Shown piece after piece: positions 1 to 13,177 of a stretch of DNA of 64,000 bases. The notes under the pieces are model-generated. The model was not told the origin of the DNA. It searched no databases and saw nothing but the letters and a program-made list of their open reading frames with translations. The DNA comes from Quercus robur. Lineage: Eukaryota; Streptophyta; Magnoliopsida; Fagales; Fagaceae. A program made the position numbers and the translations under genes. Numbering within the stretch: position 1 is the first letter of the stretch; each line of letters starts with the position of its first letter. The stretch is taken from contig NC_065542.1 of assembly GCF_932294415.1 (NCBI RefSeq), positions 56,532,406-56,596,405 of the forward strand, read 5' to 3'.

Positions 1-842
1 TCTTAGTATCTCACAAACTTCCTTCTTGAAGCGTGGCTACAAAAAATTTGTGTACAAGGTTACTTCAATGCTTTTTTATTTTATTTTTTTATCATGTAAT
101 ATGGCTTTGTTTATGGTTTTTTTTTTTTTTTTTTTTTTTTTGGAGAATCTGTTATGATTGCTTCTTTTTTTTTTTTAAGAAACAATCTGTTATGATTGCT
201 AAATCCACTGATCACTACAAATTTACAAATTATGTCTTAAAATTTGGCCTATTTATTAAAAAAATTAATAATTATTGAATTTTGATTGTAATTGAGAACA
301 TATGTCATAATTAAGAAGTTTAAAGTAATGTTACTTACCTGATCTCTCAATTCTCTAAATTACTTATGATCTTTTCCTAACATTACTTTAAATAAATACT
401 AACCTCATCACATACATGAAATAGGCGCTTCATGCGTGCGATGATTTTTTTTTTTTTTTATTGTCATAATTTTTCACTTATTTCAATTTGTGATTTACAC
501 ATTTTTTCAATATATATATATATATATATATATATATCGTGCATTTAGAATCACTAATATGACCAGAAATGTCATAAGCCTAACTACCAAAAAATGAACA
601 AATCCACCCGGGAACATATGATTTCAATGCTATTTCGGTTTACATTTTTTTTTTTTTTTTTTAAGCTAACCTGACGACACTTTTTGAAAGTTAATATTGA
701 AATACGACAGCCCGTATGGTAAGTGGTAAATAACATCATTCATCGTGGACAATCATAAAAGAGAAAGACACCGGCGATTGTGGTCTTGCCGACACCGGAG
801 ACGACATCAACACCGACTTCATCTCGCTGTCGACTGTGAGCC

Positions 843-882
<40 letters not shown>

Positions 883-2139
883 GAGAAAGAAACCCTATAC
901 TTGACTCTCAATTATTTTTAAAATTTGTTTGGTTTCTTGATAAAGGAATAGAAGGGTTTATTTATTTAAAATAGTCATTGTTTTTTGGGTTTGCAATTGC
1001 TTGGTTTGATTTAAATATATAAAAATATTTTTTAGGGGTTTGTTTGGAATTGGGATGATGATAAAAATGTTTAATCCTGAATTAATTTATTTTATACATT
1101 GTTTCTGCTGGATGATTTTAGTGGAATTTTATTTATATACGTTGTTGTTGCTGCTGTATGAATTTTTTTAATACCGAATGAATTTAGATCATCAATCAAA
1201 ATTGAGAGTAATCATGTAGATGATGAGTTTGGAATAAACATGTGCTTTGTTTTTTTGAAGCAAAGTACAAGTTTAACTTGTTTAATGTTTCTAAATATTA
1301 TTTATTTTGAAAAAAAAAAATTTAATTGACACAATTTTTTGCAACTTTTTAAAGAAAAATAGTTCAGTGTTGGTTTTGATTCTGCTCAAATATACCTTCT
1401 TTAGCCATAATGGTTTCTGGGTTTCAACATTCTTCTGGTAATTGATTCTAACTTCCCTTGAGGATATTTAGATGCCCAACATGCCTAAAGTTGGATTGAC
1501 TAGCTTATTTAATTATGGATGTGGTTTCTAAGTGTAAAGGTTAGTAATTCATAGTGATTTGTATAGATTAGTTGATCCAAGTAAAGGAACAAAAAAAAAA
1601 AGGTAAAGGAAGACCAAAAATCACATTAGTAGAAGCAATAAAAAAAGGACATGTCAATTAAGGGAGTAACAAAAAGTTTGACTTTAGATAGAGTAAATTG
1701 GAGGAAAAGAATACATATGTATGAACCTAACTAATTTGTTGATGATCCATAGCCGACTCAAAAATTTTAGGATTAAGGCTTTGTTTGTTATTGTGACAAC
1801 TAAATGGCTATAAAAATCATCCTCTTTGTTGTTTCCTTGCTAGTTCATAAGTGAAAGGGATGCCCATGTCTTCTTTTTTATTTATAGAATTTTAGAAAAA
1901 TGCTGGATTTTCCTCAAATTTTACTTGAGGAATGGGCAGTTTTTCATCCCAAAAATTCCATCAATATTTTTTTCTTTTTTTTCAATATTTTCTCTCCTTG
2001 AAATTTCTATTAAAACTTTCGTTACCTATTAAAAAAAAAAAAGAATGGGGTGGTGTCAAGCTACTGTAATGTACATGGTGTAGATGCTTGGTTTGAGTTT
2101 TAAGGCTTATGGGATTCACAATTTGACTCTATTTTTCAG
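1..2139. other. Intergenic / upstream region of ISY1
   Basis: No protein gene is supported here. The stretch is AT-rich with many T and A runs, a (TA)n run near 510-538 and a (CT)n run near 848-881. A GC-richer block at about 765-840, just before the CT run, looks like a plant 5' leader. A good acceptor (T-rich tract then CAG) ends at 2139, 39 bases before the ISY1 start codon. I infer that ISY1 has a 5'-UTR intron running from somewhere after about 840 to 2139. The donor was not identified. Confidence 0.4.
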
Positions 2140-2178
2140 ATTTTTGTAACGTTACATTCCTAGAAACAAGACCCTAAG

Positions 2179-3090
2179 ATGGCTCGCAATGAGGAGAAAG
2201 CACAGTCAATGCTAAACAGATTCATTACGCTCAAAGCTGAAGAGAAAAAGAAACCAAAAGAGCGTCGTCCCTTCCTTGCCTCTGAATGTCGTGACCTTGC
2301 CGAGGCCGATAAGTGGCGCCAGCAAATTATGCGTGAGATTGGCCGCAAAGTTGCTGAAATCCAAAATGAAGGGCTTGGAGAGCACCGCCTCCGTGACCTC
2401 AATGACGAGATCAATAAACTCATCCGGGAAAAATCCCATTGGGAACGGCGCATTGTTGAGCTCGGTGGGCCCAATTATGCCAAACATGCCCCTAAAATGA
2501 CGGACCTAGAAGGAAACATAGTGGATGTTCCCAACCCTAGTGGGCGTGGGCCAGGATACCGATACTTTGGTGCTGCAAAGAAGTTGCCAGGAGTGAGAGA
2601 GCTGTTTGAGAAGCCTCCGGAATTACGAAAAAGGAGGACTCGATACGATATATATAAGAGGATTGATGCAAGTTATTATGGGTATAGGGATGATGAGGAT
2701 GGGGTGCTGGAGAGGGTGGAGGGGCCTGCAGAGGAGAAGATGAGGGCAGAGGCACTGGAGGAGTGGAGGAGAGTGGAAGAGGTGAGGAGGGAGGCAAAGA
2801 AGGCAGTAAAGAGTGGGGAGGTGGTGAGTGTGGTGAAGGAGGTGTTGTTTGAGGGGATGGAGGAGGAAGTGGAGGAGGAGGAGAAGAGGAAAAGGGAGAA
2901 GCTGGAGAAGGAGGAGATGGAAAGGGAGGGGATGAGGGAGTTTGTGGCTCATGTGCCATTGCCGGATGACAAGGAAATAGAGAGGATGGTGTTGGAGAAA
3001 AAGAAGATTGAGCTGTTGAGTAAGTATGTGAGTGATGGTTTGTTGGAGGAGCAGACTGAGGCTAAGGCAATGCTTAATATTCAGCGGTAG
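2179..3090 (+). CDS. ISY1: Pre-mRNA-splicing factor ISY1 homologue
   Basis: This intronless CDS encodes 303 residues, close to the usual plant ISY1 length of about 300. It begins MARNEEKAQSMLNRF, the conserved ISY1 N-terminus. The family-typical blocks RPFLASECRDLAEADKWR (about 30-47), EGLGEHRLRDLNDEIN (about 64-79) and GPGYRYFGAAKKLPGVREL (about 123-141) follow. The C-terminal half is charged: a Glu/Arg/Lys-rich, probably helical stretch at about 180-250, then a conserved end near VPLPDDKEIERMVLEKKK. ISY1 is known as a NineTeen-complex-associated factor of the catalytic spliceosome in the nucleus, acting around the first splicing step. The start is the first Met of the frame and sits just after a probable 5'-UTR intron acceptor at 2139. 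The purine-rich 3' half creates long antisense open frames that are not genes. Family identification is very secure; function is from known homologues. Confidence 0.95.
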   Translation: MARNEEKAQSMLNRFITLKAEEKKKPKERRPFLASECRDLAEADKWRQQIMREIGRKVAEIQNEGLGEHRLRDLNDEINKLIREKSHWERRIVELGGPNYAKHAPKMTDLEGNIVDVPNPSGRGPGYRYFGAAKKLPGVRELFEKPPELRKRRTRYDIYKRIDASYYGYRDDEDGVLERVEGPAEEKMRAEALEEWRRVEEVRREAKKAVKSGEVVSVVKEVLFEGMEEEVEEEEKRKREKLEKEEMEREGMREFVAHVPLPDDKEIERMVLEKKKIELLSKYVSDGLLEEQTEAKAMLNIQR

Positions 3091-4070
3091 ATGTGGTGTG
3101 ACTTGGAATTTTTTGCTCCTAGAATTAGATTGTTGTTGTTTCTAGAATTAGATTGGATGAAAGAGTTTCTGGTGTTATGACTGTTAAGCTAATAGATGGA
3201 ATTAGTTGCTGTATTTTCTTTTTAATTAAGATAGTATTAGTCATCATTGTTCAACAGTTACATTGTTATTGGCTTTTGATGTTGGTCATGTTAATGATGT
3301 AACTCGACAACTGTACATTTAAGGGTTTTCAAATGGGAATTGTTATTTTAATCTTTGTTTTTTTGCTCTAGGATTTTTAGTCAATTTCTATTGATACTTG
3401 GCACGAGAGATCCTATTGAACCTAATATGGATATGATAGTGGAATGATCCCTTCTTAACACCACTGTAGCTTAAATTATACTGCTTGCTGCTTTTTAAAA
3501 TTTTTTTTAAAGCGGCATATAAACTATACCTTTTATAATAGTAAATATTTGAATGAACATATTTTACAGTTCTATGAGATTATTGTGCTTATATCCTTGT
3601 TTTCTAACAATGGCTTTTTATGCCAGTTTTGAGTTGATCCGATTTCTACAGAGGGGTGTAATTAAAATTATGCCTTGTGTTCTATTAGAAAAATTGATTT
3701 TCTAGATTAAAACAATGCATGCATGGGCATGATGATACTCTGTCAGAAATTACCTGGTTTCATAGCTCAAAGCTGGTTCTTTTGGTGGTTGTAGAGGCTG
3801 AGGCAGTGGTGTGACAAGAGTTCTAGTGGTGTGACATGAGTTCTAGAGGAGGTGATTGCAGCTGTAATGGAAGTGTTAGCTGCTGTTTGTGATTTTGAGG
3901 TAAGAAGTAGCATTAGGATCTAATTGTTTCTTTTTCTTCCCACTTGAAATAATTCTAGTGGAGTAAAATAAATGAGAAGCAAAATTGACTTACCAAGTGG
4001 AGCTATTATCTAGAATTTTTATCAGAAACCAAGATTGAGAGTTAAACTCTGTTGCTAGCTTTCATGTTGT

Positions 4071-4158
4071 TTTGTATTGTGCATGAATATGAGAAACGAA
4101 ATTAGCAATGTTGGTTTGTATTGTGCATGAATATGAGAAATGAAATTAGCAATGATGG
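4071..4158. repeat. Tandem duplication, 44-bp unit x2
   Basis: Two adjacent 44-bp copies start with TTTGTATTGTGCATGAATAT at 4071 and 4115. They differ at only a few bases. The duplication lies in non-coding DNA downstream of ISY1. Confidence 0.85.
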
Positions 4159-4724
4159 TATTAAATAACAGTGCACTGTGCAAGTTTAATGTTTATCCTT
4201 TGTGGAATTGACTGAAAGAACAGTCTGAAATTTCAAATAGTGGAGTTATTGAGAAGAATTATTCTTGCTTTTGATCTTCTATTGTCGTAGATATCACATG
4301 GCTGCATGGTTTGTGGTTGTTAAAATTGCGATCTGTTGTAGGATTATCTTGTCCTACAACCCTTGAATTGTGGATCTAGGGTTGCACCTACCAGGGTCAA
4401 AGTAGTATGGTTATTTTTGTTTGTTGCTTTATGATTCAATGGACCGTTTTTACGTCAATTCTTGATGAGCCAGATAATTGTCATGAGTGGTTTAAGATAT
4501 ATGCAGAAGCTTGCACTTTTCAGCTATAATGCCTTTGTTCTGTTTCTTTTGAAGCTGTTTGAATCTTAATCCTTTTGTCGCTAAAACTACTTCCTTTTTA
4601 ATGTACACACTTAACACTTTCAGCTTTGCTTAGATGACCTTATTCATTGCTTATATACATACAGAGGAGACTGCATTAGATTGCCAACTAGTTATACCTT
4701 TTATCCTTCATGCTAAACAACAAT

Positions 4725-5091
4725 TGGAAGTGACAGTAGCAGTAGTGGAGATGAGGATCACCTTGGACGTGGTAGAGATTCTGTTTATGGTGTGAGGTAA
4801 TTACTTAACATATTGTTTAAGTGCCCATTAAAGTTGTTCACAATTTTGTTGCACTCTGCTCCTAGAAACACTCTTTTCACCTCCACCCTACCATATATTG
4901 ACATTGGTATAATACAATGTAACAGAGAGAGACAACCAAGAGAACAAAGCAAAAGCGAGAGATTTGACGTTGTATCAGACTCAGAGCAGAGGACCACCAA
5001 GCCTGAAAGCTTTAGGGTTGGAGTGAAAACCAAGGATATTGCAAAATTCTTCACAACCCTCTTAGACAGCAGTGACAAAGCCGCTGAAAGG
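4725..5091 (+). pseudogene. Unidentified exon pair (gene fragment or unrecognised gene)
   Basis: Two exon-like pieces fit together. The first, about 4725-4798, reads as a Ser/Asp/Gly-rich peptide (SDSSSSGDEDHLGRGRDSVY...) and ends at a good donor, GAG|GTAATT. The second begins after an acceptor ending in AACAG near 4926 and reads ERQPREQSKSERFDVVSDSE..., continuing to RVGVKTKDIAKFF and ...DSSDKAAER, with a possible donor AAAG|GTTAAA near 5091. The splice phases match: the first ends with two bases of an Arg codon and the second supplies the third. The frame is closed by a stop upstream at about 4713, and I found no further exons and no start codon. I do not recognise the family. It may be a truncated gene copy or middle exons of a poorly conserved gene. 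Confidence 0.3.
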
Positions 5092-5902
5092 TTAAAATGT
5101 GTTGCTAATTAAGTACTGTAGATACTCCATTTTGCAACTTACATTTGACCTCACCTCATCACAATTGTCATTTCACATTTCAGGGGTAAAACTGTAATTT
5201 TGACTATTTGATTTTTAATCGCATTACATGAACTAAATGAATCTTCAAGTCACAAATGTGGTGCCCCGCACCAATTAGCATTTTATTAGATCATATTACC
5301 GCTACCCATGACAAGAATAGAATTGGCAAGATTAAATGATTTAATAAATATATACAGAAGAGTATTTATGTATTTTATGTGAACCGTGCTTGTATGATTG
5401 TATGTGGTATATAAGGAAGCACGTGGTAACTATTGGATGTTCTATATGTAAAATGGAAGGTATGAGTCTGTTCATAGAAATGTAACGGACCTGCTTCGAC
5501 ATTGACCTCTGTTGCTACTGTAAACTCTACGAGTGTGGCTAGAGGAATGCCCAGATTTCCTGGCGCCTTGTTCACAGAGATACATAGTGATTTGTTTAAA
5601 AGTTTTTTTGAGTTGCAATGAAAATTGTCGTTTAAAAAAAGAAAAGTGTGAGAGATCTCTGCATGTTCTAGCTCAAACCTCACTGATCTCTAGTCTTGTG
5701 TTGTCACTAAACTAGAGAAGCCATTGGAGTTTACAGTTTACACGAATATGAAGAGAGACAAACTTTGGACAGAGAGAAAAGAGGTAGAGTTTTGGATGCA
5801 TGGAGGAGACAAGGGGAGAGAAAAATTAGGAGAGACAAGATGTGAATTTTGAGGCATCTCTTTAGTGTAATCAACAGTTTAAACAAGGTATAGAGTTACA
5901 CA

Positions 5903-5936
<34 letters not shown>

Positions 5937-6710
5937 CCAATTTAGATAATTTCCGCTTACATAGGTCAAGTCATCAGCAAGTGACTCAATATTTCCTCGT
6001 TTCCTGGTTTAGAAGGGATCGGATCCGATTAAGTGGTACGGATGAAGAAGAAAATGGGAAAAAACCTGTGAGTATATCAAACAAAATCTTTCACCAAGTT
6101 TAAAGGAAGGAGAGAATAGGACAAGGTGGCCTTGAAATACATTTACAAGATGGCAGTTAGTATTGTACGGAATGTTCATTAAAAATTCGAAGGCAAAATC
6201 CACAAAAGACGGAAGGTACTAAAAATTATTACAAACTAGCCACCTTTACCTCCTCTCCTCTCCCTCCCTTCCTTCAACAATGAAGACCATAAGTAAACTG
6301 GGGAGCAATGGGGCACAAGACTAATCTGGGATCAGATATAACATCTTGAATTTTAAAGTTCATTTGATCAATAGCATAGCAGTGGCAAGCAAACATCACA
6401 AGCTGTGCTCTTTACTCAGGTCAACAGCATAATACCACAGGTGAGAAACTATGGAGCCCAAATAGAACCTCATAAACATTTAAGACACCCATTGTATAGG
6501 AAGTGGGAAGACGGAAGAAAGCGACAAATAAATTCACCAATATTATAGTATATTGAGACAATAAAAGAAACATACTATAGCCGAATCAAGAGAAACCAAT
6601 ATTCGTTCAAAATTTATCAAAACATAGTGCACCATCTCAAAAAAACAACAAAAGTCATTACGACAAAATCCTCAAACAAAATGGTAAGCAACTGCCTAAT
6701 CTATGTAACC
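5092..6710. other. Intergenic region with RPL13A 3' end
   Basis: No gene is supported. The sequence has an (AT)n run near 5908-5934. The last few hundred bases before 6711 are expected to be the 3' UTR of the minus-strand RPL13A gene. Open frames at 5375-5715 and 6009-6203 are short, show no family features and have no codon-like composition. Confidence 0.4.
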
Positions 6711-9060
<2,350 letters not shown>

Positions 9061-9144
9061 CGCCCATTAAACAACCATTTTGCACAACAGTTTTTTTTTT
9101 TTAATTAAACTGTAATTTGCATGCTTAAAAGGTTGAGTTATTTT

Positions 9145-9547
9145 TATTAGAACAAAGTTTAATTACAAAACTAATTGTAGTCTAAGATTACAATCCTACT
9201 CAATAAAATAAATATTACTACATAATTTGAAAATCTAATCATTGAATCGCATGATCTTTACGCTCTTAATACGCATGCCAAATTTTGTGTCAATCAGTTA
9301 TTATTTACTATATGATCTATAAGCTTATATATTATGCATAATTTTGAATTACGAAAACTTGAAATTTAAACAATTTATTGATGATATAATTATTAATCTT
9401 TAATTTTCAAAAAATTTTACAAGCATAGAGAATATAATAAGAAAATGTAATCTAATGGTGGATTTATCAAAATTCACCTCTAATAAAAAGATATTGAGTA
9501 AGGTTGTAGCCTAAGCCTACAACTAATTTTGTAACTAAATTATGTCC
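9145..9547. mobile_element. Non-autonomous inverted-repeat element (MITE)
   Basis: The left end at about 9150-9205 and the right end at about 9490-9545 are imperfect inverted repeats of about 50 bp. They share TTAATTACAAAACTAATTGTAG-like and ACAATCCTACTCAA-like blocks when the right end is complemented. The insertion is independently shown by the related copy at 10530-10552, where GAGTTATTTT runs directly into GATTATG with no intervening DNA. A TTTT direct repeat flanks it (9141-9144 and 9548-9551), but it is too simple to be decisive. No coding capacity is visible. Confidence 0.75.
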
Positions 9548-10194
9548 TTTTGATTATGTTGAAATTATACTTTACCACTTGTGGTGGGCCTTTTTTTTAT
9601 ATCCTGGGCTGGACTGCTCCTGTCTTACTATGGCCCAATGATTCTGGGGTAGGAGAGTTGGAACTAACTCAATTGAAACTTACCTTAAGCCAACTTGTGC
9701 ACAAGTTAAGACCCCTGACAGAGATCTTGGTCATGTGCCCACGACAGGGAATGCTGTCATAAAAACATTATGGTAGGAGAAACATAATACAGCAAGATAG
9801 TTAAAATATTTTAACTAAAGTACCAAAGATAATATTTAAACGATTTTGCAATAGGAAAATATGATAATATGAGTATGGCAAAAATAAATCAGTAACAAGA
9901 AAAAATAACGTTAGTATTTAAACAATCGTGATGAAAGAAGGAAGAGGACTAGTCTGCTAAACTTAGCTCTTTAGCAATTTTAAGTTCAAGAAGGGAACCA
10001 ATCTCCAATGTGGGTAATCTCACAAGGAAATCCTGTCATAGAAATTACCTACTTTGGAAAAGGACCTAAATGGCTTAATCTCCAAATTCTTAACTTGGTA
10101 AAGAGTAGGCTATTGAGAGGAAGAAAACTGAGTAGCCTATTGGTGCATGCTATATCGCTCCTCACACTTTGTTTTCTCACTTCACTTTCTACTC
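9548..10194. other. Spacer between the two RPL13A 5'-end copies
   Basis: No gene is supported. The left edge (about 9552-9580) still matches the DNA at the right edge of the second copy (GATTATGTT, then an A/T stretch and TACCAC), so the duplicated segment extends to here. The remainder is unassigned AT-rich DNA. Confidence 0.4.
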
Positions 10195-10546
10195 TCTTCT
10201 TTTCTTTCTTATCCCTGACCCTGATACCATTTTGCTTTCTCTCTCTCTCTCTCTCTCTCAACGATTCCAATCCAACGGCAACCTCTCTTTCAATCTATTT
10301 AGAGCTGCTGCTAGGGTTTTTTTTATTTATTTATTGCTTCCTCTGCTTCTCTATAGTTTGTTTATACACACACCCATTTTGGTTTCTCTGGGCCTTATCT
10401 TCTTTTTCTTTCTTTCTGGCCAGTCAACTTTTTGGGCTTCTTCCTCTCTTTTTTCACCCATTAAACACCCATTTTGCACAATAGTTTTTTTTTTTTTTTT
10501 AATTATTAAATTGTAATTTGCACGCTTAAAAGTTTGAGTTATTTTG
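10195..10546 (-). pseudogene. Partial duplicate of RPL13A 5' end and promoter
   Basis: This segment is colinear with 8820-9144. It holds the first few codons of RPL13A (the complement of CCCTGATACCAT encodes MVSGSG), the CT run, the CAACGATTCCAA leader block, the telo-box (TAGGGTTT near 10311), TGGGCC (near 10391) and TTTTGGGCTTC (near 10431). Homology stops after about 7 codons, so no ribosomal protein can be made. The copy lacks the 403-bp MITE present in the first copy. Whether the duplicated promoter is still active cannot be told from sequence. Confidence 0.85.
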
Positions 10547-10555
10547 ATTATGTTC

Positions 10556-11639
10556 AAAATATATTCTACCACTCTAAAGTATGCCTTAAATTATACTCTG
10601 CATTTTAAACTATTTGAGTGCACGATTTTCACTCTAAACTATGACTCTTGTTACACTTTGCACCTTAATCGTTAGTTTTATTGTTAAGTTGGATGGAAAT
10701 ATAAACCATATGACTTGCATATGTGTATTACTTAACTGACACAAACTTAAAAGACCAAAAACTCCTCTTTCTAATCAGTTAAAAAAATGCTTCCAGCTCT
10801 CTCGTTCTTATTAGCTCCTCCCTCCAAATTAAAATTCCTGCAACCCTAAATTCCTAAATCAAAATCATCTTCAACATAACCACCGTTCCACCACCACCAT
10901 GAAACCACTGCTCAAAAGAAACCCTAAATCCCTTAAGAAACGGTCAATTTAAAGTTGAAACTTGAAAGTATGATGAACATCAAAAGCTAAGGTATTGGCC
11001 TTTCCCTATCCCATGCCTATTCTATGAGGTAGGTTCCATGAAGCATGATATATATTTAATATGGAACAAAAGACAAAGCACTGAACTTTTGGACAGTAAA
11101 ATTTTACTATTTCGTCAAAGTATGGATTAGTGTTCTTTGAAACAACCTATATAATTCCGCAACACCTATGCTATATTGCAGACATTTCAACATCAATCAA
11201 GAGATGGCCAGTAAAGAAGCCAAATTTCATACATTATCAAGGTGACAAAGATCATGCCACTTTCCAAACTTGTGTAGCTACTTGTTGCGGTGGTGGAGTA
11301 GTGGTGGTGGCAAAGACAATTTTGTTTTGGGAATTTAGGGTTACAAGGATTTTGAGGAGGGGCTAATACGCACACAAGGAAGAGCTTAAAAAAAAGTTTT
11401 GTTTTTAATTGATTCGGAATATAAGGCTTTTGGTTTTTTAAATTTGTACCACTTAAGCAATACACAAATGCAAGTCACATGCTTCATATTTCCATTCAAC
11501 TTAACAATAAAACTAATGATGTCATAGTGCAAAGTGTAATAATGGTCATAGTTTAAGTGCAAACCGTGCATTCAAATAATTTAGGGAGCGTAGTGTAATA
11601 TAGGGCATAATTTAGGGTGGTAAAATGTAATTTTTTTCA
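10556..11639. mobile_element. Mutator-like (MULE-type) non-autonomous element with long TIRs
   Basis: Terminal inverted repeats of about 185 bp lie at 10556-10740 and about 11452-11639. Blocks such as TTAGTTTTATTGTTAAGTTG and ATGGAAATATRAA recur inverted. A perfect 9-bp target-site duplication, ATTATGTTC, flanks the element at 10547-10555 and 11640-11648. Long TIRs plus a 9-bp TSD are the hallmarks of the Mutator superfamily. The 700-bp interior has CCACC/GGTGG-rich patches but no transposase and no credible ORF, so the element is non-autonomous. Confidence 0.85.
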
Positions 11640-11732
11640 ATTATGTTCCTAAAATTTTAATTTTTTGATTCACTTTGCTAACATTAAATTTTGTTTAGAA
11701 AATAGTCCTTCGGTCTATAGCCATGAAGTGGT

Positions 11733-11927
11733 TTTTTTTTTTTTTTCTTTTCTTTTCTTTTTCTTTTTATTTTAAATACAATACAGTTTTAACCTATGAC
11801 AATGATTGTATTTTTATCATCACACCCAAACATCAATTGGCCTTTTTGGTGTAAGCAAGGTTAGAACCTCAAATCTCTTGTTTAACGATAAGAAACTTTA
11901 CTAGTTGAGCTAACTAGAATCCACATT
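11733..11927 (-). mobile_element. tRNA-derived SINE, minus strand
   Basis: Read on the minus strand, it starts near 11927 with a pol III box A-like TAGCTCAACTAGTAAAG, followed by box B-like AGGTTCTAACC. It then has an ACACCAAAAAGGCCAATTG body and ends in an A-rich tail (T-rich on plus, 11733-11775). An 11-bp target-site duplication, CATGAAGTGGT, flanks it at 11722-11732 and 11928-11938. It belongs to the same family as the element at 19298-19454. Confidence 0.85.
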
Positions 11928-11938
11928 CATGAAGTGGT

Positions 11939-13174
11939 CATTAAGTGTCGCCTCATCTCCAAAAACTATGTCATTTTGTCCTTATCAATAAAAAAAACAA
12001 AACAAAAACCTTATTTAAAAAAATGTCCCTCCCTAAATCTCATGTTTAGTGAACATGCCCTCCTTGTTCAAATAAGAAAAATGGTCCAACATCATCACTA
12101 TGATGAGTATATCAACCTTCCTCATCTTTCACAAGCAAAATTATGTAAACTATTGATAAGGAACAATTTTTCATCGAGCTAAAAGAGGCCCAAGACTCTC
12201 ATTCATTTGCACCAAGACTCTCTCACTCGTACACACCTCACCTCACATGGTGGTCTATCCCACATGTGCGGTGACACGGGTGACAATAGCACACCTATCC
12301 AAATGTTTGCGTCACTTTCCTTACATTTGCTCAAAAATGGAAACTCTTACGCACCACGCCTGGAGATCCTTCCACCAACCTACATCTTCTAGAAATGGAA
12401 TGAACCCTGAGAATCTCACCACCATTAACTCCATAACTCCAATCACACCTCCTATGAGAAAAGCGGCAAAAATCATGAAAACGTGGTCAACTCTAAACCT
12501 CTATATAAACACCAAATCTCCTTCATTCCAAGGTACAAGTGAAAAACACTAACTCTTACACTTTCATAGTTTATTGGGATTCTTGTGAAGTTCTGACTTA
12601 AGCATCAGAGGATTTTTGTCCAGCAACACATCGGTGAACTCTATAAGTGTTTCTTTCCTTGCAGATCCTCCAAAACTCTTCATTTCTATTTGATGAGTCC
12701 AAAAAAATTATTAGGTCGTCCATTAATATGGTCGACCTTGCATCATTAGTAGGCTATCAAAGATAACCGCTCAACACATTCAATAACGACCATCAAAGGT
12801 CTTAAACTCTCATCAAGACAAAAAATGTTACAATCAAGGTAATAATCACCCTAATTTATGTACAACAACTACCTAAGTCACCTATGAAAGGGACAATCTG
12901 TCTCACTAGCAAAGGTACGTCAAAAGTTACTACAAAACACTATCTAAATATGAAAAATGTGGGTTGATACTAACTTAAGCATCGAAGGCTCCCCCATCAG
13001 GCACAACCCGGTGGCCTATTCGATCTATCTCTCCTTTATCTTGCAGGTCCTACGAGATCGTCTAATACTTCGAATTAGGCGAGTGACCAAAACTGATGAT
13101 TTTGGCATCATCACTATTACTTAATAATAATAGTGACAATTGTGCTAGTTGTCACTAGTGCAATTCAGATAAGC
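11939..13174. other. Probable decayed LTR-derived DNA
   Basis: No host gene is supported. A promoter-like CTCTATATAAACACC lies near 12499. Two related blocks follow near 12600 and 12975: CTTAAGCATC, then GAGG/GAAGG, and later TTGCAG(A/G)TCCT. The segment ends near TGGCATCATCA at about 13100. This TATA plus downstream layout resembles the R-U5 part of plant LTRs and the solo LTR at 13243-13877. I could not fix the ends or find a target-site duplication. Confidence 0.35.
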
Positions 13175-13177
13175 TTA

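Noticed and set aside
2160-2959. Antisense and alternative open frames over ISY1 (Pro/Ser-rich)
   Set aside because: They mirror the purine-rich ISY1 coding sequence and show no family features.
10008-10572. Open frames on both strands across the duplicated RPL13A promoter
   Set aside because: They arise from CT, T and GGGCC-rich promoter DNA and have no domain; only the short RPL13A start is homologous to a gene.
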